Positions 25,521-33,634 of a stretch of 64,000 nt of DNA are shown here, one piece after another. A model generated the notes under the pieces. It worked only from the letters and a program-made list of their open reading frames with translations, searched no databases and had not been told where the DNA came from. Source of the stretch: Rhizobium sp. WYJ-E13 (GTDB lineage: Bacteria > Pseudomonadota > Alphaproteobacteria > Rhizobiales > Rhizobiaceae); NCBI RefSeq assembly GCF_018987265.1, contig NZ_CP076853.1, forward strand, positions 2,852,001 through 2,916,000, read 5' to 3'. The position numbers and the translations under genes are program-made. Each line of letters opens with the position of its first letter. The stretch's first letter is position 1.

Positions 25521-26084
25521 CTACTTGTGGGTCAGCTCGACGAGGCGGGCGATCAGCTCTCGCCTCAGAGCATCGCTGATATCATGGCTTTCCAACGTAT
25601 CTGCGAACCACAGACCGTCGGCGGCAAAACGCACGATCAGTGTGTCGAGCGTGGAGTCGGTGCCGATATATTCTTCGGCCCTTTCCGCCACCCATTGGCG
25701 CCATCGCAGGCGCAGCCGGGGTTCGGCGAGAAGCGCGATCGTCACCTGCGTCCAGCTTCTGGAATCGTCGGGACGATCCTTCAGCCCGGACACCGCCTGG
25801 AGATAGGCGCGCGAGAACCGGCCCTGCGGCAGCGGATCGGCGCGCATCAGCTCGTCTATATCCGCGTCGAACGTCTCCAGCAGGCTCTCGAACAGGGCGT
25901 CCAGCAGCGCATTCTTCGTCGGAAAGTGATGCAGCAGCCCGCCCTTGCTGACGCCTGACGCAGCCGAGACCGCATCGAGCGTCACGGCGCTCATGCCGCT
26001 CTCACCAGCAAGACGCGCGGCGACCTCCAGCAACTGCTGGCGCACGAGCACGGGTTGTTTCTTGCGATGATGAGCGTTTGACAT
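25521..26084 (-). CDS. TetR-family repressor of SMR efflux gene
   Basis: 187 residues. HTH at about 12-58: RQQLLEVAARLAGESGMSAVTLDAVSAASGVSKGGLLHHFPTKNALL in total, with the recognition helix ASGVSKGGLLHHFP. The C-terminal ligand domain is typical in length. It is the first gene of a two-gene operon with the SMR exporter and probably binds the palindrome ACCGTCCGGACGGT just upstream of its start, giving drug-induced derepression. Confidence 0.93.
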   Translation of the reverse strand: MSNAHHRKKQPVLVRQQLLEVAARLAGESGMSAVTLDAVSAASGVSKGGLLHHFPTKNALLDALFESLLETFDADIDELMRADPLPQGRFSRAYLQAVSGLKDRPDDSRSWTQVTIALLAEPRLRLRWRQWVAERAEEYIGTDSTLDTLIVRFAADGLWFADTLESHDISDALRRELIARLVELTHK

Positions 26085-26097
26085 GGATTATAAAGAT

Positions 26098-26111
26098 ACC
26101 GTCCGGACGGT
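26098..26111. promoter_or_regulatory. Palindromic operator for TetR-SMR operon
   Basis: ACCGTCCGGACGGT is a perfect 14-base palindrome 14 bases upstream of the TetR start codon. This motif is typical of TetR repressors that control SMR and related efflux genes. Confidence 0.7.
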
Positions 26112-26214
26112 TTTGTCAAGAATAATCTGCTGGAGATCCTGCCCTGCAAGGGATTATGCGCGAAATGACGCGGTGTTTTGATGACAGTTGTGATCCTTTT
26201 TGATCGGGTGCATC

Positions 26215-26260
26215 TAGAGGACAGGACCGAAAACTGCGAAGCGGTTTTCGGATAATCCGA
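26215..26260. repeat. Short palindromic repeat
   Basis: CCGAAAACTGC and GCGGTTTTCGG flank a 3-base loop, inside a sequence resembling the rhizobial palindromic element family. It lies between the TetR and globin genes. Confidence 0.55.
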
Positions 26261-26275
26261 CGCTTGAACAAGACC

Positions 26276-26307
26276 CGGAGCGGCGGAGGGGACGCCGCCG
26301 CTCCGGA
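26276..26307. other. Strong hairpin upstream of globin gene
   Basis: CCGGAGCGGCG and CGCCGCTCCGG pair perfectly around a short GA-rich loop, ending about 24 bases before the globin start at 26331. It lacks a T tract on the plus strand, so it is more likely a leader structure or repeat fragment than a terminator. Confidence 0.5.
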
Positions 26308-26330
26308 GTGGGGTATAAAGGGATGGTTTC

Positions 26331-26720
26331 GTGACGGAAAATGTCACCACACTATACGAGGCGATCGGCGGCGAGCCGGCCGTCCGGGCGCTGACGCATC
26401 GTTTCTACGAGCTGATGGACACGCTGCCGGAGGCCAAAAACGTGCGCGCCGTGCACCCGCCAAGTCTCGAAGGCAGCGAAGAGAAATTCTACGAATACAT
26501 GACCGGTTATCTGGGCGGCCCGCCGCTCTATACCGACAAGCGCGGCCATCCCCGCCTGCGCAGCCGCCATTTCGTTGCCGAGATCGGCCCCGTCGAACGC
26601 GACGAATGGTTGCTCTGCTTCCGCCAGGCAATGGATGAAACCGTCGCCAGCCACGCGCTACGCGACCTCATCTGGGCGCCGGTGGAACGGCTCGCCCATC
26701 ATATGCAGAACAAGGAATAG
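26331..26720 (+). CDS. Group II truncated hemoglobin
   Basis: 129 residues starting at GTG 26331. TLYEAIGGEPAVRALTHRFYELM is the A-B-C helix region; GGPPLYTDKRGHPRLRSRHF holds the proximal His in the HPRLRxRH motif; DEWLLCFRQAMDE contains the Trp at G8 that defines group II. Such globins bind oxygen or NO and are linked to stress protection. The DUF423 gene starts two bases later, so the pair is likely cotranscribed. Confidence 0.92.
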   Translation: MTENVTTLYEAIGGEPAVRALTHRFYELMDTLPEAKNVRAVHPPSLEGSEEKFYEYMTGYLGGPPLYTDKRGHPRLRSRHFVAEIGPVERDEWLLCFRQAMDETVASHALRDLIWAPVERLAHHMQNKE

Positions 26721-26722
26721 TC

Positions 26723-27094
26723 ATGAACCTGAACGCGCGTGTGGAACCGGCACTCTTCCTCTTCGCCGGCCTGTTCGGCCTCGCAGGCGTGGCACTCGCC
26801 GCCCTCGCCGCTCATGGCGGCGGCGAGGCCCATCTCGCCGCCTCGGCATCCGCCATGTGCCTCGCGCACGCCCCAGCCCTTCTGGCACTGGCGCTGGGTG
26901 CCGGCAAAATCAAAACCGCCTGGTTGGCCGGTTTGCTGATGATCTTGGGAACTTTGCTCTTCGCCGGCGATCTCATCACCCTGCGCTTCACCGGCTCCGG
27001 CCTCTTTCCCTACGCCGCGCCCACGGGCGGCTGGGCGATGATGCTGGGCTGGCTGGCGGTTTCGGTGAGTGCATTTTGGCGGATTCGGACGTAA
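26723..27094 (+). CDS. DUF423 membrane protein
   Basis: 123 residues with four hydrophobic segments: LFLFAGLFGLAGVALAALAAHGG, AMCLAHAPALLALALGAG, WLAGLLMILGTLLFAGDLI and GWAMMLGWLAVSVSAFW. AHGG and the Phe/Pro-rich loop FPYAAPTGGWAMM match DUF423, a widespread inner-membrane family of unknown role. It is directly downstream of the globin gene. Confidence 0.85.
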   Translation: MNLNARVEPALFLFAGLFGLAGVALAALAAHGGGEAHLAASASAMCLAHAPALLALALGAGKIKTAWLAGLLMILGTLLFAGDLITLRFTGSGLFPYAAPTGGWAMMLGWLAVSVSAFWRIRT

Positions 27095-27095
27095 T

Positions 27096-27160
27096 CCCTT
27101 CTCCCCGCTTGGGGAGAAGGGGGAGCAGCGGTAACCGCATCCGTAAGGGGGCGGCCCTTA
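27096..27160. repeat. REP-like hairpins between converging genes
   Basis: CCCTTCTCCCC (27096-27106) with GGGGAGAAGGG (27111-27121), then TAAGGG with CCCTTA near 27144-27160. They lie between the converging DUF423 and hmuQ genes and may act as a bidirectional transcription stop. Confidence 0.6.
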
Positions 27161-27472
27161 GATGCCCTCGACTACATTAAACCCTTCAAAAACCGGCGGA
27201 CCTTTATACATCTCCCTGCGCTCCCCCGCATTGCGATGCGCAGCCCGGAAATTCTCCGACTTCGTCCAGTTCAGAAAATCCTCTTCGCTGCGCCAGAGCG
27301 TGTGCGAGGAAAACAGCGTATAGCCCTCCTCCACATTGGCCTTGCCACGCAGCAGACGGAATTCGACGAACCCGGGAACCTCCGAAAGGCTGGAATCGCG
27401 ATTGCGCCAGACAGTCTCGAAATCGCCTTCGGCACCGGCGGCCACCTTGAAGCGGTTCATCGCGATATACAT
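27158..27472 (-). CDS. hmuQ: Heme-degrading monooxygenase, HmuQ/IsdG type
   Basis: 104 residues from ATG 27472 with ribosome site GAGGAG. MYIAMNRFKVAAGAEGDFETVW, VPGFVEFRLLRG and YTLFSSHTLWRSEEDFLNWTKSENF follow the antibiotic-biosynthesis-monooxygenase fold of IsdG-like enzymes. The conserved Asn (MNRF), Trp and His positions are present, including FRAAHRN. HmuQ of Bradyrhizobium breaks heme to biliverdin and iron in the cytoplasm. The heme uptake genes are 3 kb away and an iron box precedes the operon. Confidence 0.88.
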   Translation of the reverse strand: MYIAMNRFKVAAGAEGDFETVWRNRDSSLSEVPGFVEFRLLRGKANVEEGYTLFSSHTLWRSEEDFLNWTKSENFRAAHRNAGERREMYKGPPVFEGFNVVEGI

Positions 27473-27482
27473 CAAAAACTCC

Positions 27483-27755
27483 TCACGCCTTTTTCTTGCT
27501 CGCCCGCTCCGCATAACGCGGAAAGGCGACGATATTATTGCCATCAACAGCGTCCGTGCCAATGGGTTTTGCAGCCGCTTCACCGGGCATGCGCGCTTCC
27601 CAGGCGGGAAACAGCACGACATTCGGATAGCTGCGCTGGCGCGCGGCATTCTCCAAGAAAACTTCATACAGCTCCGGCACGAGGCCCTCACCGCCGTGAG
27701 CGGCGAGCTTGTGCAGGCCGATCATCGTGAACCCGTCAGGGCGCCCGTCATTCAT
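27483..27755 (-). CDS. Small protein of unknown function in heme-degradation operon
   Basis: 90 residues (or 80 from ATG 27725, MIGLHK). It ends ten bases before hmuQ and begins 13 bases after the DUF2325 gene, so it is part of the same transcript. The sequence has GLHKLAAHGGEGLVPELYEVFLENAARQ, then NVVLFPAWEARMP, and ends in Lys-rich KKKA. No signal or membrane segment. It may act with HmuQ, but no family is recognised. Confidence 0.65.
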   Translation of the reverse strand: MNDGRPDGFTMIGLHKLAAHGGEGLVPELYEVFLENAARQRSYPNVVLFPAWEARMPGEAAAKPIGTDAVDGNNIVAFPRYAERASKKKA

Positions 27756-27768
27756 CGGAAAAGTCCGT

Positions 27769-28176
27769 TCATCGGGAATTGTCTCGTTCGTTCATCGTGT
27801 TCAGCGCACGTTCCAGGCTGGACTTGCTGCCGTTGCGCAACGGGATGAAAGCCTTGCCGAACTTCTTGCAGCCGGTCTTCACGCGCAGGCAGGCATCGTG
27901 GCTGATACAGTCGATGGGGCAGAACACGCAGTCGACCGAAGGAAGCACCGTATCGATGCGCGAAACGGCTTCGCGAAGCCCGCCATCGTGATGGATGAGT
28001 TCTGCGCCGAAATTGCTGGCGATCTGGCGCAGATGCGCCACCTGGCAATCACGGCCGCCGACATAGAGGAAACTGCGGCCATCCAGCTTGGAGCGTCCGG
28101 AGGAGGACTCTTTCGTCTCCTGATCGGTCTGAACACGGATCTCCCGGTTCGCCCCCTTCTTCGCCTTTCGAGCCAT
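27769..28176 (-). CDS. DUF2325 protein, iron-regulated
   Basis: 135 residues. The core FLYVGGRDCQVAHLRQIASNFGAELIHHDGGL and the following DCVFCPIDCISHDACLRVKTGC match DUF2325. Six cysteines (one after YVGGRD, five clustered) and paired histidines (IHHDGG) could bind a metal or heme. It heads the minus-strand operon with the small protein and hmuQ; a TGA-N9-TCA iron box lies 91 bases upstream. The N-terminus is basic. A role in heme or iron handling is inferred from context only. Confidence 0.8.
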   Translation of the reverse strand: MARKAKKGANREIRVQTDQETKESSSGRSKLDGRSFLYVGGRDCQVAHLRQIASNFGAELIHHDGGLREAVSRIDTVLPSVDCVFCPIDCISHDACLRVKTGCKKFGKAFIPLRNGSKSSLERALNTMNERDNSR

Positions 28177-28266
28177 TTACCACCCGTTCGCTCGTTGATC
28201 GTCACACGATTCCTGCGTGTGCGAACGGACATTATTAAACTTGATTTTTAGAGTAAAGTATAAAGT

Positions 28267-28281
28267 TGATTATTTTTATCA
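28267..28281. promoter_or_regulatory. Iron-responsive operator (IRO/RirA-type box), TGA-N9-TCA
   Basis: TGATTATTTTTATCA is an exact TGA-N9-TCA palindrome in an AT-rich block, 91 bases upstream of the DUF2325-hmuQ operon and directly after the tonB stop. This motif is the rhizobial iron-responsive box bound by RirA. Confidence 0.65.
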
Positions 28282-28283
28282 TA

Positions 28284-29654
28284 TTAACGAGGGGTGACCT
28301 GGACCGGAAAGGTGTACGAGCGCGAGGAGCCGGCCATTTCATCCGGCAGAGCCGGAAGGTTACAAGACGCCACCCTACCGAGAGCGGCGTTATCGACCTC
28401 GGGGCGGCCCGATCCCCGGACAACGCCCGACGCCGTGATATCGCCGCTGCGGCTGATCGTGATGCGGACCGTCAAGGTGGCAGGATCTTTACGATACCGT
28501 GACTCCATCCGGTCGACGCAACGGAACAGGCGCGCGACAAGTTTACCTTTGTAGTTGGCTTCCGCCGCCCCACCAGATCCGTTCCTTCCACCCGAGGTGC
28601 GCGAATTATTATCAGAAGTCGCGTCGGCCTGCCCGTCGGCGACGCCTCTGCGCGACTCCTGTTTGGCATCCCCTTCGGAACCCTGCGCCTTCTTTGGCGG
28701 CTGTTTTCTTTCCACCAGCTTCTTTTCCTCCGGCTTTTCGGGCTTCGGTTTTGGCTTAGGAGTGACAATCTCTGCCGGGGGCTCAGACTCAGGAGAAATT
28801 GCAGTCGTCTCGACGGGCTTTATCTCTTCCGGCTCGGGTTGCATCGCCGTCGTCGCAGGCGGTTCGGCAGACATTGTTGGTACCGGCACCACAGCCGTAT
28901 CTGATGCTACAGGCATCTCCGCCGACCGCTCCGGCACCACCGCCGACATTGGCTGTGCTACCGAAGTTTCCGCAGGAGTTTCCGATACGAGAACCTCTGG
29001 TTCGGCAGTTGTCACCGCCTCAGCTGACTGACGCGCAACCTCCTGCATGGGCTGAACAGTCTCGAGCGGCTCAGCATCAGTCGGCTGGACAGTTTCCGGC
29101 TGAACAGCCTCCGGCTGTATGTCCGCTGTCTCCACCGGACTGACCGTATCGGGTTCAACAGCTTCTGGAACAATTTCTTCCTGTATGGTTACGTCGGTCT
29201 CGCCGGCTGCACTCTGATCAGCGTCCGAACTACCAAGCATGACGACGCTGATTGCCTCGCCCGCCTCCATCAACGTTTCATCCGAAGGCTTGGGGATTAT
29301 CATAAGAAGCGTGACGGCCAATGCAGCATGAAAAAAGAACGAACCGACGCACGTCAGCGCTACCCGCCGCCGCACTGGCGCCTTTTCTTCTTCCTGCTTC
29401 TCCACTGCCGCATCCATCGGCAATGGCGTGACTGGAGCAGCCGGCGCTGCTTCCGGATGATCGGGAAAAGATGAGATCTGCGCAAAACGCGCATAATGAA
29501 TGACCTGCTCGCCGGCCGGCTGGCGCTGCGCATTGCGCAGATCGGACAGCTCATGGCCGGGATGCATCCCCGGATTGTTGTCGTTCAGGCTCTCGTCAGC
29601 GCCCTCCTCCTCGATGAGCACGTGTCTCGATCTGGACTTCGCTGAAATTGCCAT
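28284..29654 (-). CDS. tonB: TonB-family energy transducer
   Basis: About 456 residues from ATG 29654; an upstream Met at 29696 is possible. An unusually long cytoplasmic N-terminus of about 100 residues precedes the single membrane helix (RRVALTCVGSFFFHAALAVTLLMIIP). A long periplasmic Pro/Glu/Val-rich region with PKPKPKPEKPEEKK follows, then a C-terminal TonB domain (YKGKLVARLFRCVDRMESRY; TVRITISRSGDITASGVVRG). TonB passes proton-motive energy to outer-membrane heme or siderophore receptors. It lies between the iron-regulated DUF2325 operon and the hmu genes. No exbB, exbD or receptor gene is in the window. Confidence 0.9.
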   Translation of the reverse strand: MAISAKSRSRHVLIEEEGADESLNDNNPGMHPGHELSDLRNAQRQPAGEQVIHYARFAQISSFPDHPEAAPAAPVTPLPMDAAVEKQEEEKAPVRRRVALTCVGSFFFHAALAVTLLMIIPKPSDETLMEAGEAISVVMLGSSDADQSAAGETDVTIQEEIVPEAVEPDTVSPVETADIQPEAVQPETVQPTDAEPLETVQPMQEVARQSAEAVTTAEPEVLVSETPAETSVAQPMSAVVPERSAEMPVASDTAVVPVPTMSAEPPATTAMQPEPEEIKPVETTAISPESEPPAEIVTPKPKPKPEKPEEKKLVERKQPPKKAQGSEGDAKQESRRGVADGQADATSDNNSRTSGGRNGSGGAAEANYKGKLVARLFRCVDRMESRYRKDPATLTVRITISRSGDITASGVVRGSGRPEVDNAALGRVASCNLPALPDEMAGSSRSYTFPVQVTPR

Positions 29655-29709
29655 TTTGCGCCTCGGACAGCCTGGAATACGCGCGCCGGGCTTCATCCCG
29701 GCCTTGGTC

Positions 29710-30138
29710 TTAGCCTTCGAAAGGAACTGATATTTGCGAGCGGGTCACCAGACCCTTCATGCATTCGCCGGCAGCCGGCCCATCACAGACCGGCGTATCG
29801 TTGATGAGGATGCGCGTAACCGTCTCGCACTTGACACCAGGCATATCGAACTGGCGCACGCGCTTCTTGCCCTGCGGCAGATCGCGGAAATCGAGCACGG
29901 TGATGCGGTCGACGGCATTCTTGTCGTTGAAGAAGGCGAGTTCGAAGGAGACCTTGTTGATCGGCGCCTGGAGATTGTTCTCGGCAACGAAGGTCATCAT
30001 GCAGCCCTTCTGCGAGGGCGCCAGTGCATTGAGCTCGACATCAAGCTTGGCGGCGACGACATCCTGCGCATAGGCCTGTGCCGCGCCCGAAACCGAAAAC
30101 AGCACACCGGCCGCAAGCGCAGCAAACCGACCCATCAT
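29710..30138 (-). CDS. Exported protein upstream of tonB, unknown function
   Basis: 142 residues from ATG 30138 (GGAGAG upstream). Signal peptide MMGRFAALAAGVLFSVSGAA. The mature part has four Cys (GCMMTF, VKCETV, VCDGPAAGECM) that could form two disulfides, and a beta-rich pattern (NKVSFELAFFNDKNAVDRITVLDF). It is divergent from hmuP and probably cotranscribed with tonB, which starts 55 bases after its stop. An iron-related periplasmic role is inferred from position. Confidence 0.75.
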   Translation of the reverse strand: MMGRFAALAAGVLFSVSGAAQAYAQDVVAAKLDVELNALAPSQKGCMMTFVAENNLQAPINKVSFELAFFNDKNAVDRITVLDFRDLPQGKKRVRQFDMPGVKCETVTRILINDTPVCDGPAAGECMKGLVTRSQISVPFEG

Positions 30139-30243
30139 TATCGTCTCTCCATAACTCAAATTGACCACCGTCAGGCGGCTTCAAACAGCAGCTTCAAAAA
30201 CTTGACTGCTTTTGTCTTCAATTATTGCGTCTTTAAAAAACTA

Positions 30244-30258
30244 TGAGTATGAGAGTCA
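30244..30258. promoter_or_regulatory. Iron-responsive operator (IRO-type box) between hmuP and the tonB-side operon
   Basis: TGAGTATGAGAGTCA fits TGA-N9-TCA and lies 60 bases upstream of hmuP and about 105 bases upstream of the divergent exported-protein gene, so it could serve both. Its interior is less palindromic than the box at 28267. Confidence 0.5.
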
Positions 30259-30318
30259 AGATAATTGTCACCGGAACCGGGGTCTTGACCCCCGCAATCA
30301 CGGAATAAGCCAACCGAA

Positions 30319-30504
30319 ATGATGGTTGAAAAGCCAGATACCTTTAAGCTCGCACCACTGCGGAACGCACCTACGGTGCCCGAGATCCGCGTTCTCGAAA
30401 GCGGCGATCTTTTTGCCGGCACCAACGAGATCATGATTCGGCACGATGGCGTGATCTATCGCCTGAAGATCACGCGTCAGGGCAAACTCATTCTCAACAA
30501 GTAG
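30319..30504 (+). CDS. hmuP: Hemin uptake protein HmuP/HemP
   Basis: 61 residues. The conserved HemP core is present: VPEIRVLESGDLFAGTNEIMIRHDGVIYRLKITRQGKLILNK contains IRVLESGDLF and IRHDGVIYRLKITR. In Bradyrhizobium HmuP is a co-activator of heme-uptake genes working with Irr. It is the first gene of hmuPSTUV, 20 bases before hmuS. Confidence 0.93.
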   Translation: MMVEKPDTFKLAPLRNAPTVPEIRVLESGDLFAGTNEIMIRHDGVIYRLKITRQGKLILNK

Positions 30505-30524
30505 CTTGATAAGCAGGGTAGAAC

Positions 30525-31574
30525 ATGACCGAGCAGACCAGACCGGCACCATCCGAAATCCGCGCATTCCGCGCTGAAAATCCGAAGATGCGCGAGCGCG
30601 ATATTGCCACGCAGCTCAAGATTTCCGAGGCGGCCCTCGTTGCCGCCGAAGTCGGCATCAGTGCTGTGCGCATAGATGCGAGCGCCACAAAACTCCTGGA
30701 GCGCGTCGCCGATCTCGGCGAAGTCATGGCCCTGTCGCGCAACGAAAGCGCCGTACACGAGAAGATCGGTGTCTACGAAAACATCAAGGTCGGTGAGCAC
30801 AACGCCATCGTACTCGGCGAGAACATCGATCTGCGCGTCTTCCCGAGCCGCTGGGTCCACGCCTTTGCCGTCACCAAGAAGGATGGCGACACCGAACGCC
30901 TCAGCCTCCAGTATTTCGACAAGACGGGCAACGCCGTCCACAAGATCCACCTGCGCCCGGCATCGAACGTCGAAGCCTATCACCGCATCGTCGCCGACCT
31001 GAAGCTCGAGGACCAGGGCCAAGAACTCGTCGAGGCAGAAGCGTCTTCCGCTTCTGACGAGGACGGCAATGTCAGCCGCGAAGAGCTGCGCGACAACTGG
31101 AGCAAAATGACCGACACGCATGAATTCTTCGGCATGCTGAAGCGCCTGAAGATCGGCCGCCAGGCCGCCGTGCGCACCGTCGGCGACGATTATGCCTGGA
31201 AGCTCGACAACACGGCGACAGCTGACATGATGCATGCCTCCGTCAAATCAGGCCTGCCGATCATGTGCTTCGTTGCCAATAACGGCATCGTCCAGATCCA
31301 TGCCGGCCCGATCTTCAACGTGCAGCCGATGGGTCCGTGGATCAACATCCTCGACGAGACCTTCCACCTGCATCTGCGCCAGGACCACATTGCCGAGACC
31401 TGGGCCGTGCGCAAGCCGACCAAGGACGGCCATGTCACCTCGCTCGAAGCCTATGACGCAAACGGCGACATGATCATCCAGTTCTTCGGCAAGCGGAAGG
31501 AAGGCTCCCACGAGAATGCCGAATGGCGTGACATCATGGAAAACCTGCCGCGGGCAACAAGCGTCGCCGCATAA
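30525..31574 (+). CDS. hmuS: Hemin-degrading/heme-trafficking factor HmuS
   Basis: 349 residues, the usual length. It consists of two repeated halves (about 1-175 and 185-349) typical of HemS/ChuX proteins, with the second half carrying LRDNWSKMTDTHEFFGMLKRLKIGRQAAVRTVGDDY and PIMCFVANNGIVQIHAGPI. The protein accepts cytoplasmic heme from the HmuUV transporter and in some species degrades it. It is followed 11 bases later by hmuT. Confidence 0.95.
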   Translation: MTEQTRPAPSEIRAFRAENPKMRERDIATQLKISEAALVAAEVGISAVRIDASATKLLERVADLGEVMALSRNESAVHEKIGVYENIKVGEHNAIVLGENIDLRVFPSRWVHAFAVTKKDGDTERLSLQYFDKTGNAVHKIHLRPASNVEAYHRIVADLKLEDQGQELVEAEASSASDEDGNVSREELRDNWSKMTDTHEFFGMLKRLKIGRQAAVRTVGDDYAWKLDNTATADMMHASVKSGLPIMCFVANNGIVQIHAGPIFNVQPMGPWINILDETFHLHLRQDHIAETWAVRKPTKDGHVTSLEAYDANGDMIIQFFGKRKEGSHENAEWRDIMENLPRATSVAA

Positions 31575-31585
31575 GGATCAGAGCG

Positions 31586-32512
31586 ATGAAGATGCGTAAA
31601 AACCTGCGCCGGATCCGCCTCTGGGAACTGGCCTTGACGGCGGCTGTCATGGCCTTGCCGCTAATCCCGGCACCCGCTGGCGAGAGCTATGCATTCGTGC
31701 GCGCCGCGCATGCTGAGGAGAAGAAGCTCGACACCTCGCGGCTGGTTTCGGTCGGCGGCGACGTCACCGAGGTCATCTACGCGCTCGGCGAGGAAAGCAG
31801 GCTGATCGCCCGCGATACGACGAGCACTTATCCCGAATCCGCCCTGAAGCTGCCCGACGTCGGCTACATGCGCGCGCTTTCGCCGGAAGGCATTCTCGCC
31901 ATGAACCCGACGGCGATCATCGCCGTCGAGGGCTCAGGCCCGCAGGAAGCGCTGAACGTCCTGAAGAATGCCAGCGTCCCCTTCGAGACCGTGCCGAACG
32001 CCTATACGCGCGACGGCATCATCGCCAAGATCGATCGCGTCGGCACGCTGCTGAACGTTCAGGATAAGGCTAGGGCGCTTGAAGAAAAGGTCGGCGCCGA
32101 TCTCGACGCCGCGATCACTGACGCCGGAAAGCGCCCCGAGGCCGAGCGCAAGCGCGTTCTCTTCGTCCTCAGCGCCCAGAACGGCCGCATCATGGCTTCG
32201 GGCACCGGCACTGCTGCCGACGGCATCATCAAGCTTGCCGGCGCCATCAATGCGGTCGGCGAATTCCCCGGCTACAAGCCGCTCACCGATGAGGCGATCA
32301 TCAGCGCCAAGCCCGACGTCATCCTGATGATCAACCGCGGCGATGGTGCCGGCACCAGGAACGAAGATCTGCTTGCCCAGCCATCGATCGCGCTGACGCC
32401 GGCCGGCGAAAAGAAGGCGATCATCCGCATGGACGGCATGCATTTGCTGGGCTTCGGCCCACGCACGGCGAGCGCCGTTCGCGAACTCAACGCGGCGATC
32501 TACGGGGGCTGA
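31586..32512 (+). CDS. hmuT: Periplasmic heme-binding protein HmuT
   Basis: 308 residues. Signal peptide (LALTAAVMALPLIPAPA), then a class III periplasmic-binding fold: RLVSVGGDVTEVIYALGEE, PDVGYMRALSPEGILAMNP (with the heme-ligand Tyr in GYMR), and the long connecting helix. AKPDVILMINRGDGAG and the closing GMHLLGFGPRTASAVREL match HmuT/HutB. It delivers heme to HmuUV. Starts after an AAGGATCAGAG ribosome site. Confidence 0.95.
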   Translation: MKMRKNLRRIRLWELALTAAVMALPLIPAPAGESYAFVRAAHAEEKKLDTSRLVSVGGDVTEVIYALGEESRLIARDTTSTYPESALKLPDVGYMRALSPEGILAMNPTAIIAVEGSGPQEALNVLKNASVPFETVPNAYTRDGIIAKIDRVGTLLNVQDKARALEEKVGADLDAAITDAGKRPEAERKRVLFVLSAQNGRIMASGTGTAADGIIKLAGAINAVGEFPGYKPLTDEAIISAKPDVILMINRGDGAGTRNEDLLAQPSIALTPAGEKKAIIRMDGMHLLGFGPRTASAVRELNAAIYGG

Positions 32513-32514
32513 CG

Positions 32515-33624
32515 ATGGCCGTTCCGGAAGCCATGATAGAAAACAGGCGATCTTTCTTTGTGGCGTTCCGCAGAGGCAGGCAGACGGGCGACAGAACCAA
32601 CCTCGCCCTGCTGGGCATCGCCTTCCTCGTCGTGGCTTCCGTCTTCGCCCTGCTCTTTTCCATCACGACGGGGGCGTCGGACGCTTCCGTTCTCGATGTC
32701 ATGAGAAACATGGCAGGCTCCGAAACGGCACTCAACGCCCGTGACCGGATCATCATCTTCGATATCCGCCTGCCCCGCGCCATCCTCGGCTTCCTGATCG
32801 GCGGATCGCTCGCCGTCTCCGGCGCAGTCATGCAGGGCCTGTTCCGCAACCCGCTGGCCGATCCCGGTCTTGTCGGCGTCTCCTCCGGCGCGGGTCTTGG
32901 CGCGGTCGTCATGATCGTGCTCGGCGGCACGATCGCCGCTCCCCTCTACCTTGCACTTGGCATCTATGCCCTGCCGCTTGCAGCCTTCGGCGGCGGTCTC
33001 GCCACCACCCTGCTGCTCTACCAGGTCGCCACCACCAACGGCCAGACCTCCGTCGCCACCATGCTGCTTGCCGGCATCGCGCTTGGCGCCCTGACCGGGG
33101 CGCTGACGGGCGTACTGATCTACATGGCCAACGACCAGCAGCTGCGCGACCTCACCTTCTGGGGCATGGGCTCGCTTGCCGGCGCCACCTGGATCAAGAT
33201 ATCAGCAGCCGGCCCGATCATCCTCCTGTCCTTTGCCACGCTGCCCTTCATGGCCCGCGGATTGAACGCGATCACGCTCGGTGAAGCCGCCGCCTTCCAC
33301 ATGGGCGTACCCGTCCAGCGGCTGAAGAATATCGCGATCGTAGCGGTTGCCGCCGCCACCGGCGCTTCCGTCGCCGTCAGCGGCGGTATCGGCTTCGTCG
33401 GCATCGTCGTGCCGCATATATTGCGCATGGTGATCGGCCCGGACCATCGTTTCCTGCTGCCGGCCTCGGCTCTGCTCGGCGGTTCGCTGCTGATCTTCGC
33501 CGACGTGCTTGCCCGCACCATTGTCGCCCCCGCCGAGCTGCCGATCGGCATCATCACGGCGGCCGTCGGCGGCCCCTTCTTCCTCTGGATCCTGTTGCGG
33601 CAGCGCTCGCGCCTGGCCCTTTGA
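32515..33624 (+). CDS. hmuU: Heme ABC transporter permease HmuU
   Basis: 369 residues with about ten membrane helices of the FecCD type. Landmarks are FDIRLPRAILGFLIGGSLAVSGAVMQGLFRNPLADPGLVGVSSGAGLG near the N-terminus, WGMGSLAGATW in the middle, and GGIGFVGIVVPHILRMVIGPDHR near the C-terminus, the coupling region for the ATPase. It starts two bases after hmuT ends. Confidence 0.96.
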   Translation: MAVPEAMIENRRSFFVAFRRGRQTGDRTNLALLGIAFLVVASVFALLFSITTGASDASVLDVMRNMAGSETALNARDRIIIFDIRLPRAILGFLIGGSLAVSGAVMQGLFRNPLADPGLVGVSSGAGLGAVVMIVLGGTIAAPLYLALGIYALPLAAFGGGLATTLLLYQVATTNGQTSVATMLLAGIALGALTGALTGVLIYMANDQQLRDLTFWGMGSLAGATWIKISAAGPIILLSFATLPFMARGLNAITLGEAAAFHMGVPVQRLKNIAIVAVAAATGASVAVSGGIGFVGIVVPHILRMVIGPDHRFLLPASALLGGSLLIFADVLARTIVAPAELPIGIITAAVGGPFFLWILLRQRSRLAL

Positions 33625-33634
33625 GCGTGTGTCG

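Noticed and set aside
26276..26307. Hairpin as terminator for a plus-strand transcript
   Set aside because: No T tract follows and no plus-strand gene ends upstream; kept only as a structural feature.
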